Source: Amoebophrya sp. AT5.2 (taxonomy: Eukaryota; Sar; Dinophyceae; Syndiniales; Amoebophryaceae). From it: DNA of 19,029 nucleotides. Under the pieces are notes generated by a model. That model saw only the letters and a program-made list of their open reading frames with translations. It made no database searches and had not been told where the DNA came from. Below, piece after piece: positions 1-11,600 of this stretch. Positions within the stretch are counted from its first letter, which is position 1, and each line of letters starts with the position of its first letter. The translations under genes and the position numbers were made by a program. The stretch is from the NCBI GenBank assembly GCA_005223375.1, contig RXOD01004698.1:1-19029 (forward strand), given 5' to 3'.

Positions 1-436
1 GGAGATAATGGACAGGCTCTAAGCACACTTAGATAGGTGTCAGGAAATCCACGCCAGAAGCGGAACTAGATTCGTTCATTCACATTGACCGAAGGACTAC
101 GGCTCAATTTTCGTCTCCCGCGTAGACTACGAGATTGACGAGGCCCATTTCTGCGAGAGCAGCCGATTCTCCCACCGCTGAAGACGGGCGACGCGCGTGT
201 GCGGGCAGCGGTCAGCATTTTTTTTTTCAGGTCTTCCCACCGTGGAAGCCGATAGGCGCAGCCTTTCCTCGTTATCGCAGCCCAAGACGGACACCGGCCC
301 GACAGATATCGATACTACTGCTCCGTGCACCGCATCACCGAGTAGAGCCTTACAGGTTGAATACCAGCTGTATTCGTCTTCGGAGAGCCTTCACCACCAG
401 GCAGCCAGGTAGCAGCGCTAGAACTAGTCGGTCATC
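1..436 (+). other. 5' flank of the first gene, no coding signal
   Basis: No reading frame here has the GC-rich third positions seen in the real exons. The only notable element is a ten-T run followed by CAG at 218-230. The rest is probably promoter and 5' untranslated sequence of the gene starting at 437, or the tail of an upstream gene. This is inference from position. Confidence 0.4.
218..230 (+). promoter_or_regulatory. Polypyrimidine tract plus CAG: candidate 5' UTR splice acceptor
   Basis: Ten consecutive T residues are followed directly by CAG, about 206 nt before the ATG at 437. This is the form of a strong 3' splice site. Because no upstream exon is visible, it could accept a spliced leader (trans-splicing, universal in dinoflagellates) or a 5' UTR exon outside the window. 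The sequence alone cannot separate these. Confidence 0.35.
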
Positions 437-3400
437 ATGATTGGTTCTCCGGGCAAGATCGCGAAGGCGCGGTATCAGGATGCGTTCGACTCGGACATCT
501 TCGCTGCGCCCGTCGCTACGAGCACCAAGCACTATCCGCCCGGTTACCGACGGGACCAGATGACCTCCGAGCTCTTCGGGGACGACGTTTTCTGTACTGC
601 TGTTGCTAATGAAGATGGGGTCGTGAAGAAAAAAATTAAGTATATCCTAATGGTGTTGCACCTATGCAGTCGATCGCCTCTTGCATTAATTTTTTTGTAG
701 CAGCGCTCCCGCGGCCTTCAGGAGGTCATCGACCGAGCACCGTTTTAAACACTGCGCCATACAGACAAAGACCTCCGCAAGCAGGAGGGCACCTTTGAGC
801 CGCGGACGGACCCGTTGTCGCCGCGACGAAAAAAGCTCCAGTTTCTACAGGGCGGCACCGTGCCGGAGACTAATCGTACTACTCACACATCAGGCGCTCG
901 ACGCATGCTTCGTTTTTTTGTTTCACGTCGGCCTCGTTCCTTCTACAAAGCCCGCCCATGATGAAGTAGATCTAGATTGATTGATTCCGAGGGTTGTATA
1001 TCTGCTCTATCTTCTTGTGTCTGAATGACAGAGCAAGACCTGGACAGCCTCCCGGTGCAGGCGGGGCACTCGCGCACGCAGGTTGGGTTTACGGACGACA
1101 CCGACCACATCGACCACGGCTCGGACCCGGTGGTGCGACGACATCAGGAGCTAGAGTCGCACATATTCCCCACACACGCCAGCGTGGACGCGAACCGAAC
1201 GAAAATCCGGTACAACGCAGAGAAAATCACGCCGAACAGCTTCTCTTGGTTCAATAGCCAACCCATCGCCAAGCCGCCCAAAGATGACGGGTAGACGACG
1301 GAAACTAAATTTTTTCCTGTATAGATTCCTTCGGCCCGTCTCCTGGTCCTGCTGCGGGTGTCCGAAACAGTTTATAGAATCGATCCTGAATGTGAATGTC
1401 AATCCGCAGGGCCTCCGGGGTGTCATCGGCAGACAGAGCGTACGCAGAACAGGCGAGCCACTTGTTCGAGCACGCGCCGCTGCCAGCACCGTCAAACGCG
1501 CAGAAGAGGGAACAGCACATGACCGCGCTTGCACAAGAAACGGACGATCTCAACAAGAGGAGAGCGAACATGTATTAATTATAGTTTGTTCAGCCTAGGA
1601 CTTGGACTAGGTGTGCAGCTGGGAAGGTTTCCATTCTCCCGGCGTGGTCTGCGACGTGATTAATACAATTACAAAATCGCCAGATACTATTCGGATTTGT
1701 TTGGACGGGAGACGCCAGCGAGCGGGCACCTCGGAGCGTACCACCCAAAGCCGGTAAGCTCGCCAGAGTCGAAGATTTGCATACACGGGGAGTGGTCCGA
1801 CTCGAGGACAAACGCAAAGTCGGACGAGAGACCGATGACGGCGAAGGTAGTTGACGTTTGCAAAAAAATATTCTGTGGCCGTCCGATTGAAAGAACCTGT
1901 CGTACGTAAAAAACTTCCTGTGCGTGATCGTGTGGACAGCACTCCATCACTACGTCGCACGTCACTACTAGACCACAATTTTCGTCACTCCGGAACTTCG
2001 TTTCGTCGACTAAACATGTTTCGTCCCCGTCCGTCCGCGCGTCTATATCCGCCCTCCGTGAAGAAATCGTAGCACAGCATCATTTTTGTAATTCATTCTA
2101 ATTTCCGCAAGATTTGATCTCGTCCCCACAGGAGCGGCAGTTTCGCGAGCTGTACCGAACCGAAGTGCCGGAGCAGGGCGCCAAGGACTATCGCCCGGGC
2201 GACCTGCCAAACTCCCTCTCCACTGACACCTCCGGCAAAGTGAAGAGGTCTTTTGGCTCATGAATTATAGTAAGCGCAGCGTTGGTGCAAAAGTAAAAAT
2301 ATAGCTCTGCTTTGTTACCTCTACCCCTGCTTCTACCCTCTGCTTCCCGCCCACAGCCACTCACTTCTAATACCTGTTGCTTCTTGTGCAAATCGCTTCG
2401 GACGCCCCCCAGTCGAATAGTAAGATGGTTTTGAACCGGCACGACTATTCTCCGAAGCGGGCGGAGCGGTCGTCGGTTTTCCTCCAGCCCGCGAAAGCGG
2501 TGAACGAACAACACCATCACCACAAGAATCTCACCCCGCGCCGCCGCACGTTGCCCGACCAGGATTACGCGCGCGCGGGGCGGTTCCTTGGCGAGTATGG
2601 GCCGAAGCTGTGCGACAAGGTTGTGGCAAAACAGGAAATGCGCTTCCCTTGCGAGGGTGGCGTTTCGCCCGAAGAGTACCCGTTCGCGTCCGCAAACGGT
2701 CCAGAGGCGGTGGAAAGGAGAAGAACATCAAGGTCGAGCTCGCCAGTTGGAGCAGGAGACCGAGGGGCGCGGTCGAACCACGTTCCAGTTGCACAGCTGT
2801 CGAGCTACGAACGGCGCGAATACAAGATGCTGCTGGAAGGCAAGGCTGTGTCCTCCGGGACGAGTGGTGCTACTTCTACAAGTGGAAGAAGTCAGCTGCC
2901 CGAGCTGGAGTACCCCTTCAATCAGGAGCTGCATGATGGGGAGAGTGCGGGCGCTCGGTCGGCGTCGAGACAGAAGCAGTACGATCCCCGGTTTCAGACC
3001 GCCAGCGCGGTGCAAGGAAAAGGAAAGGGCAAGGACGGAGTGAACGAGATTCGGCGGCACCCAGTGTCCCCCCACGCTTACATCGAGGCGCTGGATCGCG
3101 ACACGGAGTCGCCGCCGCGAAACAGCAGGCAGGAGTACTTGTACGGCGTTGAGCAGGTGCGGGGCCAGAAGGTGGAAAAGACCGCGGGCGGGTGTCCGCC
3201 GAGACTCGCCGAGCCATGGACACGGGGCGAAGTAGACCAGTGGAACAACGTGGAGAATGCGTCGAAGTTCGGCCGCGCCCACAGAGATCTGGGAAAACAC
3301 CCGGTGAGACAAGACTTTTCCCCACCCCCGGGAGGAGCAGCAAAGGGGAGCAGCTACGGGCGGAGTTTTGTGGATTACGGGAACGAGGCCGTTAGCGGAC

Positions 3401-4332
3401 GCTCAGACCCGGCGTGTCGCCGGGGAGCAGATATCTCGCTGTATGGAGGGAGCGGGAGGTGGACTTGTCATACACCAGAACCCATAGACCATGAGAGAGA
3501 TGCTTGGAGCTACTTACTTTAGGAAATGCAGTGTTGAACCTATGCGAAAAGCAGTAGCAGCACCACGCCCAGTACCGCTGAGAGATGCAATCTATCACCG
3601 CGAGAAAACCCCGTCTTCACTATATCACCGCGAGGAAACCCCTTCCGATAGAAGTTAGTAGCGACGATAAAAGTGCTCAAGAAACAATTTCTTCTCAAAT
3701 CGAAATAACCACAGGGTGGACGAGCACGAGGCCGGGTCGCGAGTACACCAGAAGCACCTGAAATCGTCGCTCGTGCGCGATACCTTCTACGAACGAGCGG
3801 AGGCCACGCGCCAGTGGGAGGTCGCGGAGGTGTCCGTCGCCAGGCTAGCGCCAACAGAAGACGAGGGCAGCATAAAAACGTAGCTGCCATAGAAGATGCA
3901 CTTAAATATGCATTTCACCAATGATCATGTTCGTGTTTCATATTCGTAACAACCGCAGCCTGTGCCGTTGACTTTGCATTGCTCGCCCAATTTGATAACC
4001 ACGAGTGACGTTAGTCTTTCTCCGCGCGTCATGCTGCTGCGACTGCGGACAAGATTCATCTTTCTAAACCTCGGATGTAGGTCGATGAAACAATTTACAT
4101 CCGATGATTGGCACAACTTCTGGTTTCCCTCACATATAACAGGAAATGCCGGGGATTCGGGTGCCACATCGTGAAGGTGATTCTGGACCTGGACCCGATT
4201 TCGAACATGTGCAAGGGGCGCGGAAAGCTGATCCTAAGGTACAACCCGGACGAGAACGACCTTTCGGGCCTGATCGACAAGATCCAGCACCACCTCGGCT
4301 GGCAAGTGCTCTTCCTCGGCGACGACCAGTGA
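437..4332 (+). CDS. Multi-exon hypothetical protein with repeated S-x-[IL]-F motifs
   Basis: I do not recognise this protein. Exons proposed from phase-compatible GT-AG junctions are 437-593, 765-875, 1032-1290, 1410-1571, about 1719-1846, an uncertain one ending at 2068, 2132-2239, 2413-3458, 3715-3879 and 4143-4332 (TGA). The product is roughly 780 to 800 residues, hydrophilic and probably disordered. It has recurring short motifs: SDIFAAP, SELFGDD, SHIFPTH, SHLFEHA and SSVFLQP. Tubulin-associated and ciliary proteins often carry similar S-x-[IL]-F patches, but this is only an analogy. The 346-codon exon from 2413 and the two final exons are the best supported, because frame and phase agree exactly (donor at 3459 to acceptor at 3714; donor at 3880 to acceptor at 4142). 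The C-terminus, from about 4143, looks folded and ends GWQVLFLGDDQ. The junctions between 1572 and 2132 are unresolved, so two adjacent genes cannot be fully excluded. The ATG at 437 is the first in frame. Confidence 0.6.
3593..3642 (+). repeat. Two-copy direct repeat inside an intron
   Basis: The 20-nt unit TATCACCGCGAGAAAACCCC at 3593-3612 recurs at 3623-3642 with one substitution, giving a 30-nt period. It lies within the intron 3459-3714 of the preceding gene. Its function is unknown; a recent local duplication is the simplest reading. Confidence 0.75.
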
Positions 4333-5292
4333 TCTTTCGATAATACGTAGTATAGTAAGTGCCCGAGATGCCCACGCTGCTTCATTTCGCTTTCGCCTCT
4401 TTTTCCCGAGATGTGTTTTTTGAATGAGACTCTTGCCTCCGGACTCCTCGCTGAGGGCTGGAAGAACCGATCGATCCATCCATCGGATTTGCTGGTAGTG
4501 GTAAGTACCTAGAGAACTGCGTTCGATAGTTTTGCGTTTGCTACGGCCCAGAATTGCGGCCGGACAGATCGTGACTGTGTCCTCCGCGGTACGCCGACCG
4601 GTGCGTCGCCTCCGAAAATACGGGGCGAAAGCGATGTGAATAAAGAGCGTGGTGTTCCTGAGGGCAGGGCCTGAAATAGAAACTGCGACTGAAAAAGCTC
4701 CTTCGTTGTCTTCGGGAGTATGAGACAGAGAGAAAAAGTGCAACAGAGCTGGCGCTACAGACATCAATAGAAGTATGCAACTACTCAACTTCCGAACATC
4801 ACGGCACCAGAGTCGGATTTGAAATGCAGAATAGAAGTGCCAGCGGGCTGCGGAGGCCAACGAGAAAACTCACTGAGACAAAAAACCAAATCACTGTAGC
4901 CACTAGGGTACATAGAAAAAGACTAAGAAAACCAGCCGCATCTAGTAAAGAAGCGGCAGCGCGGGTAGGTGGAGGCCGGACGTTGCTACAGTCGATCAAG
5001 ATTCCTTACGCACGTTAATTTTCGATTGAGCTACGCCTACGACTTTACCACGCCCCGTTGCTGTCACCTACACTTCGCGAATCAGAGAAACTCCCAGCAT
5101 CGACGAGGATGTCGGATTGAAAATGGCCCCCGCTTCATTGCTCGGCTCCCCGTAGTCGGTTTCGCACCTTTCTGAGATCGGCTTTTGCTTAGTCGGTGTT
5201 GGACGGCCGTCGGTCTCGGAGTTTTTTAGGGACGACCGAGCAACAGCTCGCTTCCGCTCGCTTCTTTAGGTCGGAGGAGTACCGGTACGAGT
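4333..5292. other. Intergenic region, no supported gene
   Basis: This 960-nt stretch separates the first gene from the CAX exchanger gene. It holds open frames on both strands, but they lack GC-rich third positions, recognisable motifs and plausible splice connections. A T-rich run ending in AG near 5223-5230 could be a 5' UTR splice acceptor for the exchanger gene. I see no tRNA or other RNA gene by eye. Confidence 0.5.
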
Positions 5293-7390
5293 ATGCCGAC
5301 CGAAATCGAGCTGCAGCCGCTGACGCCGGCGGAGGACGAGAAGGCGAGTGGGAGCCGGAAGAGCTTTTGGACGGCGTGCAAGGACGTGCGACGGGAGAAC
5401 CCGACGCTGTCCTCGCTGCTGGTGTTCGTTCCGTGCGGCTTCTACGCACATTTCGCGGGGCTGCCGGACTGGCAGATATTCTCGCTCACGTTCATGGGCA
5501 TCCTGCCGCTGGCATGGTGAGTTCCTTTACCCATAGATACTCAGGATTAGAATTTCGCTCGATAGCCGAAGATAGCTATAGTTAGAAGAAGTGGAGTGCG
5601 ATAGAGATAAAAATATCAGCGCTGTCGCTGAAATGGCAGTCTTGACGTCTTGGCCGCGAGACGAAAAACATCCCTACGATCACCAGGTTGATAGGAAAGA
5701 CGACGGAGGATCTGGCCTCACATACGAACCAAGTGCTCGGCGGCCTGGTGAATGCGACCTTCGGAAACGTCGTGGAAATGCTGCTTTGTACTAACTTACT
5801 ATATGTGAATTTTACGACCCTCCCTGCGAGAGGTTTAGACCCAGCGGCGCCCACGGTTGTTGGCGGTGGGGGGGGACAGTCGCCCTCTTCTGCTCTGGGT
5901 TTGTCGAAAAGCAGGCCACACAAGTGCAAGCTCAGGCACATAGCGAAGCTTCGACCGACGCGGCGCGGCGGATTGGCTTGGGCATCGGAGTGACAATCGG
6001 ACCGAAATGAAGCACCCGGAGGGGGAAAGATAATGACTCACCATCTGACCTTCACCCCTTATCTTCTCGCTCTCGCCGCAGCTATCGGCTCTTGGCTTTT
6101 CCGTTCCCTTGAGGCTTGATCTAAAATTTACACACCAATATACAGGTTGCGCCGGCATAATACACGGCGAGATTACAGTGGTGCAGTGCACGCTACTCGG
6201 GTCCATTTTGTCCAATTTGCTCTTGGTCATGGGCACCAGCTTTGTGTACGGCGGCATCTATCACAAGCGGCAGTTCTTCAACCAGGAGGGCGCGAAGGTC
6301 CAGAGTTCGCTTCTGCTGGTGGCGCTGCTCACTCTGGCTTTACCCATGATGTACGACACTTTGTCGTCGGAAGACGCCACCTCCCAGGCAGAAGTGCTCA
6401 GCATGTCGCGCCACGGAAGCATACTCATGCTCGTCGTCTACTTCCAGTACTCGGAAGATGGCTGTTGCTATGCTTTCATTGTTTTCGCTCTTTCACAGCC
6501 GTTAGTAGCGAAGATGGTGAAGACAGAGGAAGCTGCATGCAATTCCAGTGCGACCAACGCAAAATAAATCGATCGGACGAATAAAATAACAGGTACTTGT
6601 ACTTCCAGATAATATCGCACCAGGAGCTCTTTGACGGCGGAGAGGATGGGGAGGAGGAGGAGGTCGATTTTGGCTTTTGGAGCGCCATGTCGGTATTGGG
6701 AGCGGCGACCATAGCAACAGCGTTTTTGTCCGACTACTTGATCCAAAGCATCGAACCAGCTGTCGTCAGCTTCGGCACCAGCAAGGAGTTCATCGGTATT
6801 TGTTTCGGTTTTGTGCCAGGCAGCTATAACGATGTTGTGAACTAGTCCGTCGGCAAGAACATCTTTCGGTTTGTTTTCTCACTGCATCGCGAAGCCGAAA
6901 CCGATCGGTAAATGGCGACGCAGGTATCATCATCTTGCCGATCATCGGAAACGCTGCGGAGCACTACACCGCAATAATAATGGCGGGGAAGAACAAGATG
7001 GACCTTTCGCTGGGCGTGGCCGTGGGATCCGGCTGCCAGATGATGCTGCTGGTAACGCCGCTCTCCGTGTTGGCCGGATGGTACGCAGATAAACCGATGA
7101 GCCTGAATTTCCACCCCTTCGCGATCGCAGTCCTGCTCGTCACGATCCTGATCGTGAACACAATACTGGCGAACGGAGAAACGAACTGGTACTTTACTCT
7201 GACTTACATTAATCTCCGTCATTGATGATAGATCTGCATCATGTTGAAACGCGCGGAAAACCTGGATTTTTTTTATAACAGGCTGGAGGGAGTAATGCTG
7301 CTGAACGCGTACATTTTCATCGCGATGATGTATTTCTCGAAGGACGCAGACTCCGTCTACGAACGAAACACGCACGTCAAGGATTTGTGA
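5293..7390 (+). CDS. Cation/proton exchanger, CAX family (Ca2+/H+ antiporter)
   Basis: This gene encodes a CaCA-superfamily antiporter that exchanges Ca2+ (possibly Mn2+ or other divalent cations) for H+, usually on a vacuolar or other acidic membrane. Exons are 5293-5516, 5687-5787, 6146-6446, 6593-6795, 6924-7188 and 7282-7390. They sum to 1203 nt (400 residues plus TGA), a normal CAX length. Both alpha-repeat signatures are present: GGLVNATFGNVVEML around residues 93-107 (catalytic E105) and ILPIIGNAAEH around 280-290 (E289). An acidic linker of the CAX type (GEDGEEEEVD, about 225-234) separates the two halves. The segments GSILSNLLLVMG and GVAVGSGCQMMLLV also match the family. The short N-terminus (about 45 residues before the first helix) shows no obvious long autoinhibitory domain. 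Every junction restores family sequence across the splice, and each acceptor is AG followed by G. The ATG at 5293 is the first in frame. The exact ion and membrane cannot be read from the sequence. Confidence 0.95.
5804..6134 (+). repeat. Near-terminal inverted repeat within CAX intron 2
   Basis: In the 358-nt intron 5788-6145, TGTGAATTTTA at 5804-5814 matches the reverse complement of TAAAATTTACACA at 6122-6134 with a 2-nt gap. The arms sit 16 nt from the donor and 11 nt from the acceptor. They could bring the splice sites together or be remnants of a mobile intron. They are AT-rich, so chance is possible. Confidence 0.35.
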
Positions 7391-8688
7391 CCGGAGCGGG
7401 GCCGCGAGGGACGACTCAGGCGAGGATCCTCCTAGCAACTGCACGCAGTTAAAGTTGTTGTCGAATGGAATTATGTGTTTAATCCACTAGCTACATACAA
7501 TGCGCAGCCAGGTGAAAGAATCCGCAACGTACAACGCGCATTCCGACGTAGAAACAATCGACGAGAAAAGTTCACAACATGAAGACCCTACTATTACCAC
7601 ATCACTAATATAGGCTACTATTGTTGAAAGATCAGAGGGCTACTGTTAGGTCAGTGCTTTTCGATCCGGGCACAAAGCATCGATTCCTACCGATTAGCTC
7701 GCACAAAAACGTCTTCAGCAGCCTGCAAGGGCGCAACGGACCCTCGCGCGCGAGTGGCCTCGCGCGAAGCGGTTGTTTTCGCGCCTTCTGCCGAGCCGCT
7801 CTCGACGTCGACACTCAGTGGACTATGCTGAGCTTAGATGGCCGTGCTGGTGTCGTGAGCTGTTTACTACCACATCTGAGAAAAATTTCCGTAACAAAAA
7901 CGAACACTCGCTTCCTACAGGAGCGTCGCCACACGGAGGGTCACAAGGAGCACAAGCACACATTTCGGTTTATTAGAACGTAGGATCCGTCCGATGGGTA
8001 GTGCCATCTCAGACGGGGGATTGAAGTGCATCGCAACACTTGGAAGTGCCTGCACTTGACGGACACGCACTTCATGTAGCACTTTCATAAAATGTATCTA
8101 CTGGTCACAACCTACCTATACAGTCGGCGCACGCCACTGCATTGTAATGAACTTTTGACTCGAGATCCAGGAAGACGAAAGACATGTAAAAAGACAAAGG
8201 AACACGACAACGAACAAGCAAGTGACGGGACGAACAGAACCGCCGGGGCTCGGTGTACATTTTCAGCTTCGGACGGCAGGAGCTCCTTGTTGTTGCACAG
8301 CGTGTCGAATCAATCGTCTTGAATTGCTGGCCATCGATTTGCTTAAGAGCACTCGTCGCTCCTCACAACACTAGTTTCGAACTCGTATGCGGATCGACGA
8401 GTGCGGTTTTTTCGTAGGGGAAGAAAGCATCCTTGAATGAAATATTTGTCCACGCAAGATGCCTACGAGCCGTTTTTTCCTCCGGCGATCTAGTTTCAGT
8501 TCTTCCAGTATCCTTGAATGTTGTGAATCGCAATCTCAATGTCACACAATTCACGACAACCTCCAGACCGCCTAAACCAAACAGAGGAAACGGGTAGCAC
8601 CAGGTAGCAACGAAAATTGATCGTAGTAAAGCCGAAGCCTGCGTATAGGTTCCTACAGATATTCCTCGGAGCCAGCAAGTGTCCCTAA
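7391..8688. other. Intergenic region, no supported gene
   Basis: These 1298 nt contain only short open frames without motif or codon support. Visible structure includes a 12-nt palindrome CTCGCGCGCGAG at 7743-7754 and a cluster of inverted hexamers at 8024-8084. TTCCTACAG ending at 8658, thirty nt before the next start codon, is a plausible 5' UTR splice acceptor. Confidence 0.45.
8024..8084 (+). repeat. Cluster of AAGTGC/GCACTT inverted hexamers
   Basis: AAGTGC occurs at 8024-8029 and 8044-8049. Its reverse complement GCACTT occurs at 8052-8057, 8067-8072 and 8079-8084. The pair 8044-8057 forms a perfect six-base stem with a two-base gap, and longer stem pairings between the outer copies are possible. 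It lies about 600 nt upstream of the PHD-finger gene. Its role is unknown: structured RNA, a protein-binding cluster or chance. Confidence 0.5.
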
Positions 8689-11600
8689 ATGGCGACGCAG
8701 GCCCGTTGCCACCGGTGCGACACCGTGGCGGTTGAGCGCGACCTCCTCACGTGCACGCACTGCGGCGACAAGTACCATCCTCAGTGTTGCTTTCCGCTTC
8801 TCCCCCAGCCCCTCGAAGCCAAGGTGGGTTCCGAAATTTACGCCTCGCTCCAGTCCAAGTGGGTCTGTGAAGCGTGTATTCTCAAGCCCGGCAAGAAACA
8901 GAGCAGCGGCCCAGTAATGAGCAGGTTTTGCCACTGCTGCGGGGCCACCTTCACAAGTGGGCAGCAGAGTGGCACGACAGTCCCGAAGAAGACCGCTACC
9001 AGCATGAAGCGGCGCAGAATCCTCCAAGAGACCCTCTCCTCTGCCTCCCAACCCGGCGAAAAGAAAAGCAGCCAGTGCGAGTCCTGCGGCGGCTGGTTCT
9101 GTCTGAACAATCCGCTCTGTTGGCGGAGCGCGCATACCTCCACCAAGTGCCGGCGGTGCGAAAAAGGAGCCAGCGAGGAACTCAAGGTCTGGGTGCCGAT
9201 TCTGGAGCGACGGCCGGGGGCGAATCGGTACCAGATGCGCATCAGTGGAGTGAAGGCGTGGAACCGGAAACCGGGTAGGGGAGCGCCGGGAGAGGCGGTG
9301 GCGCAGGCTGCGGATCCGTCTTCGTCCTCCTCCGGAGGTCCCGACTGGCTTACGAGCGATCCGGTGGTAGCAGTCGAAAAAAGGGAGCGGAAGATCAAAG
9401 GAGTGCCGGATCCCATCATCGACATCACAGTGCGAACGAGCGGTACTAACTTCAGTTTTTGCGCCGAAGTAGTTCAAATTGCATCCTGTTCGAATCGAAG
9501 GTCAATTTGAAAGTTTCAGAACTTCACCACCACGAGCTTCAGGTCCGCCTCCGTCCAGGTCCAGCAATGATGAGAATCGATTTACTTTCTACTATTGTAT
9601 TGCTGCGGAAATAATCGAATCCAATTCGTATGAACCCTTTATTCTCCTTTTACGACCATCGCGACAACCCCCAGGGAACGAGGTGTTCAAGCTGAAGACT
9701 CTCCAGCTCGAGGCGCTGGTCCATCGCGGTCTTCCAATGCAGCTCTCCGACGTTTTCGGCCACAAGAACTGGGACAGGAAAACGTGGATGCAGATTCTTT
9801 CGTCCGACGACCCGAAGAACGCGGCCATTGACTTGAGCGCCCAGGTGGATCCTGTGAAATTGCTCGATGACTTCATGCGGTACCGAGGCAAAACCGCGAC
9901 CGGCTTCGTCGCCAAAATGTTCGGCGCCAGCAGGTCGTCGAGCGGGGGAAAGGGAGGAAGCGCTGCTGCTTGCAGTAGCGGCACTGCTGGTGCGGAGGGT
10001 GTGGACGAGGGCGCGGTCAAGACCGTGTTTGATCGTGTCGTGCAGTTGTTGGCCGACCGGGGATTCGACACGCACGGCCAGTTCGACGTCGGGAGGGGGG
10101 CGTGGAAGGGCTACTACGAGAACGGGCTTTTCGCGCGCTCGGAAGCCGGAGAACACAAGGTCTGGGCTACTTCGGACCAGGTTGAGCGGACGCACGCGAA
10201 GTGGCTCGCCGATCATGGGTGTGCGGAGTTTTTGGACCTGTCGGGCGGGGTGCCTCCGGGGCGCCGGGCGAGAGTCAAATTGTCGGGAAAGGAGGAGGGT
10301 AACGTGGAGACGTCGGTTGAAGTGGTGGTGGAGGTGACGAATTTCGCGCGCGAGGGCCGGAACAGCGGCCTGTGCGTGGTTGCTCGCAAAGAGGCAGCTG
10401 CGGGAGAAACAACGCGGAGGGTGCCGGTGCGGGACTTCGTCGCGGGCTGCAAGCTGGAAAACGCCGCCGGATGCAAGCTGCAGCTGGTCTCTACTCCGGA
10501 ACTTTCGAATGCGGCTTCCAGTTCCGCTTCTACCCCAGAGCAGATGGCTTTCGTGAAACAGCTGTCCTTTCTCAAGGTGGTCGACGTCGCCGCATGCCGC
10601 TCGGTCACCTCCCCGGCCACCTCCCCTGTCGCCGGTTGTAAAGAAGGACTTCCGCCTCCCCCGTCGGGCTTTTCTTCGTCTACCGCCGCCCTCCCGGCGA
10701 CCACGACGGCCTCCACTGCCCCGTCCGATGCCGACCGGCGGCTGCTGTCCAGTACGCTGTTTCCGTTCAACCTCCACGCGTGGGTCCAGCTCTCGCAAGC
10801 GAAGCGGATCGAGCTCGTCGACGAAGAGGTGGAGGAGCAGAGGGAGGAGTTGGAGGTGGTCTGGACCGCGAACATGGACGCAAGGCTGAAGGAGCTCGCG
10901 GCCGGGCTGCGCGTGGACGAAATCACGTGGGTGGAGATCGCGGCCGAAATCGCCGCTATGTGCAATCGGGCGAACAATACACCGAACAACGGCACCAGCA
11001 GCTTCGGGGGCGGGAGTTTCGGCAAGAACCGGAACCAGAATAAGAATCCGGGAACGATGAAAGTAGTGCTCACAGAGCACGACTGTCAGCGCCGCTTTCG
11101 GGATCTGAAGGCCACGGACCAGGAGGAGCTGCAGCTGGACGAACAGCTGAAAAAGGAGCAAATGGAGCGGAGGAAGCGGAAGGAGTTCGCGTTGGGGAAA
11201 ACTGACAAAGAAAGGGACAAGATGATTTGGTCGCTTTCCGCGCCGAAGACGAACGCAGCGTCGGCGAAACTGGCGCAGCAGTTTCTCTACGGTCTGCGAG
11301 AGAAGAAGCGCGTGGAGCAGCGGGACTTGCTGGCGGGGCTGGGGTGCTTGGATTCGTCGCAGTCTTCGGCCGGAAGTCTGGGGGGGTCGCAGCTGGAGCC
11401 GTCGGGCGGGAGCGCGGAGTGTGGGTCGGTTGGTGCAGTCGCGGACCGCAACCAAGTCGCTGTTTTGGAGGACGTTGCCATGGACCCACGCGGCGGCTCT
11501 TCGGGGAGCCGCGTGCAGATGGAGCAAGCCGATCACGCAGATGCGCGCCATGCCGGCGCGTTGGAAATGAGCGGGCTTTATGACGCTGCGAAAGTAGAGT

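Noticed and set aside
746..748. In-frame TAA between two apparently coding stretches, suggesting readthrough or a reassigned stop
   Set aside because: A GT-AG intron from 594 to 764 removes it. It joins phase 1 to phase 1 and uses a GTACT donor like other introns, so no recoding is needed.
4234..4860. 208-codon open frame on the minus strand
   Set aside because: It overlaps the supported last exon of the first gene and has no motif or coding composition in its unique part.
5150..5165. CCGTAGTCGGTTTCG, resembling the 5' half of the dinoflagellate spliced leader
   Set aside because: Only the first six bases and scattered others agree, and the TTTTGGCTCAAG end is missing. This is no better than chance.
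7743..7769. CG-rich palindrome CTCGCGCGCGAG with a partial second copy
   Set aside because: It is short and made of alternating CG, lies in a non-coding stretch, and lacks the T-tract or partner needed for a terminator or origin claim.
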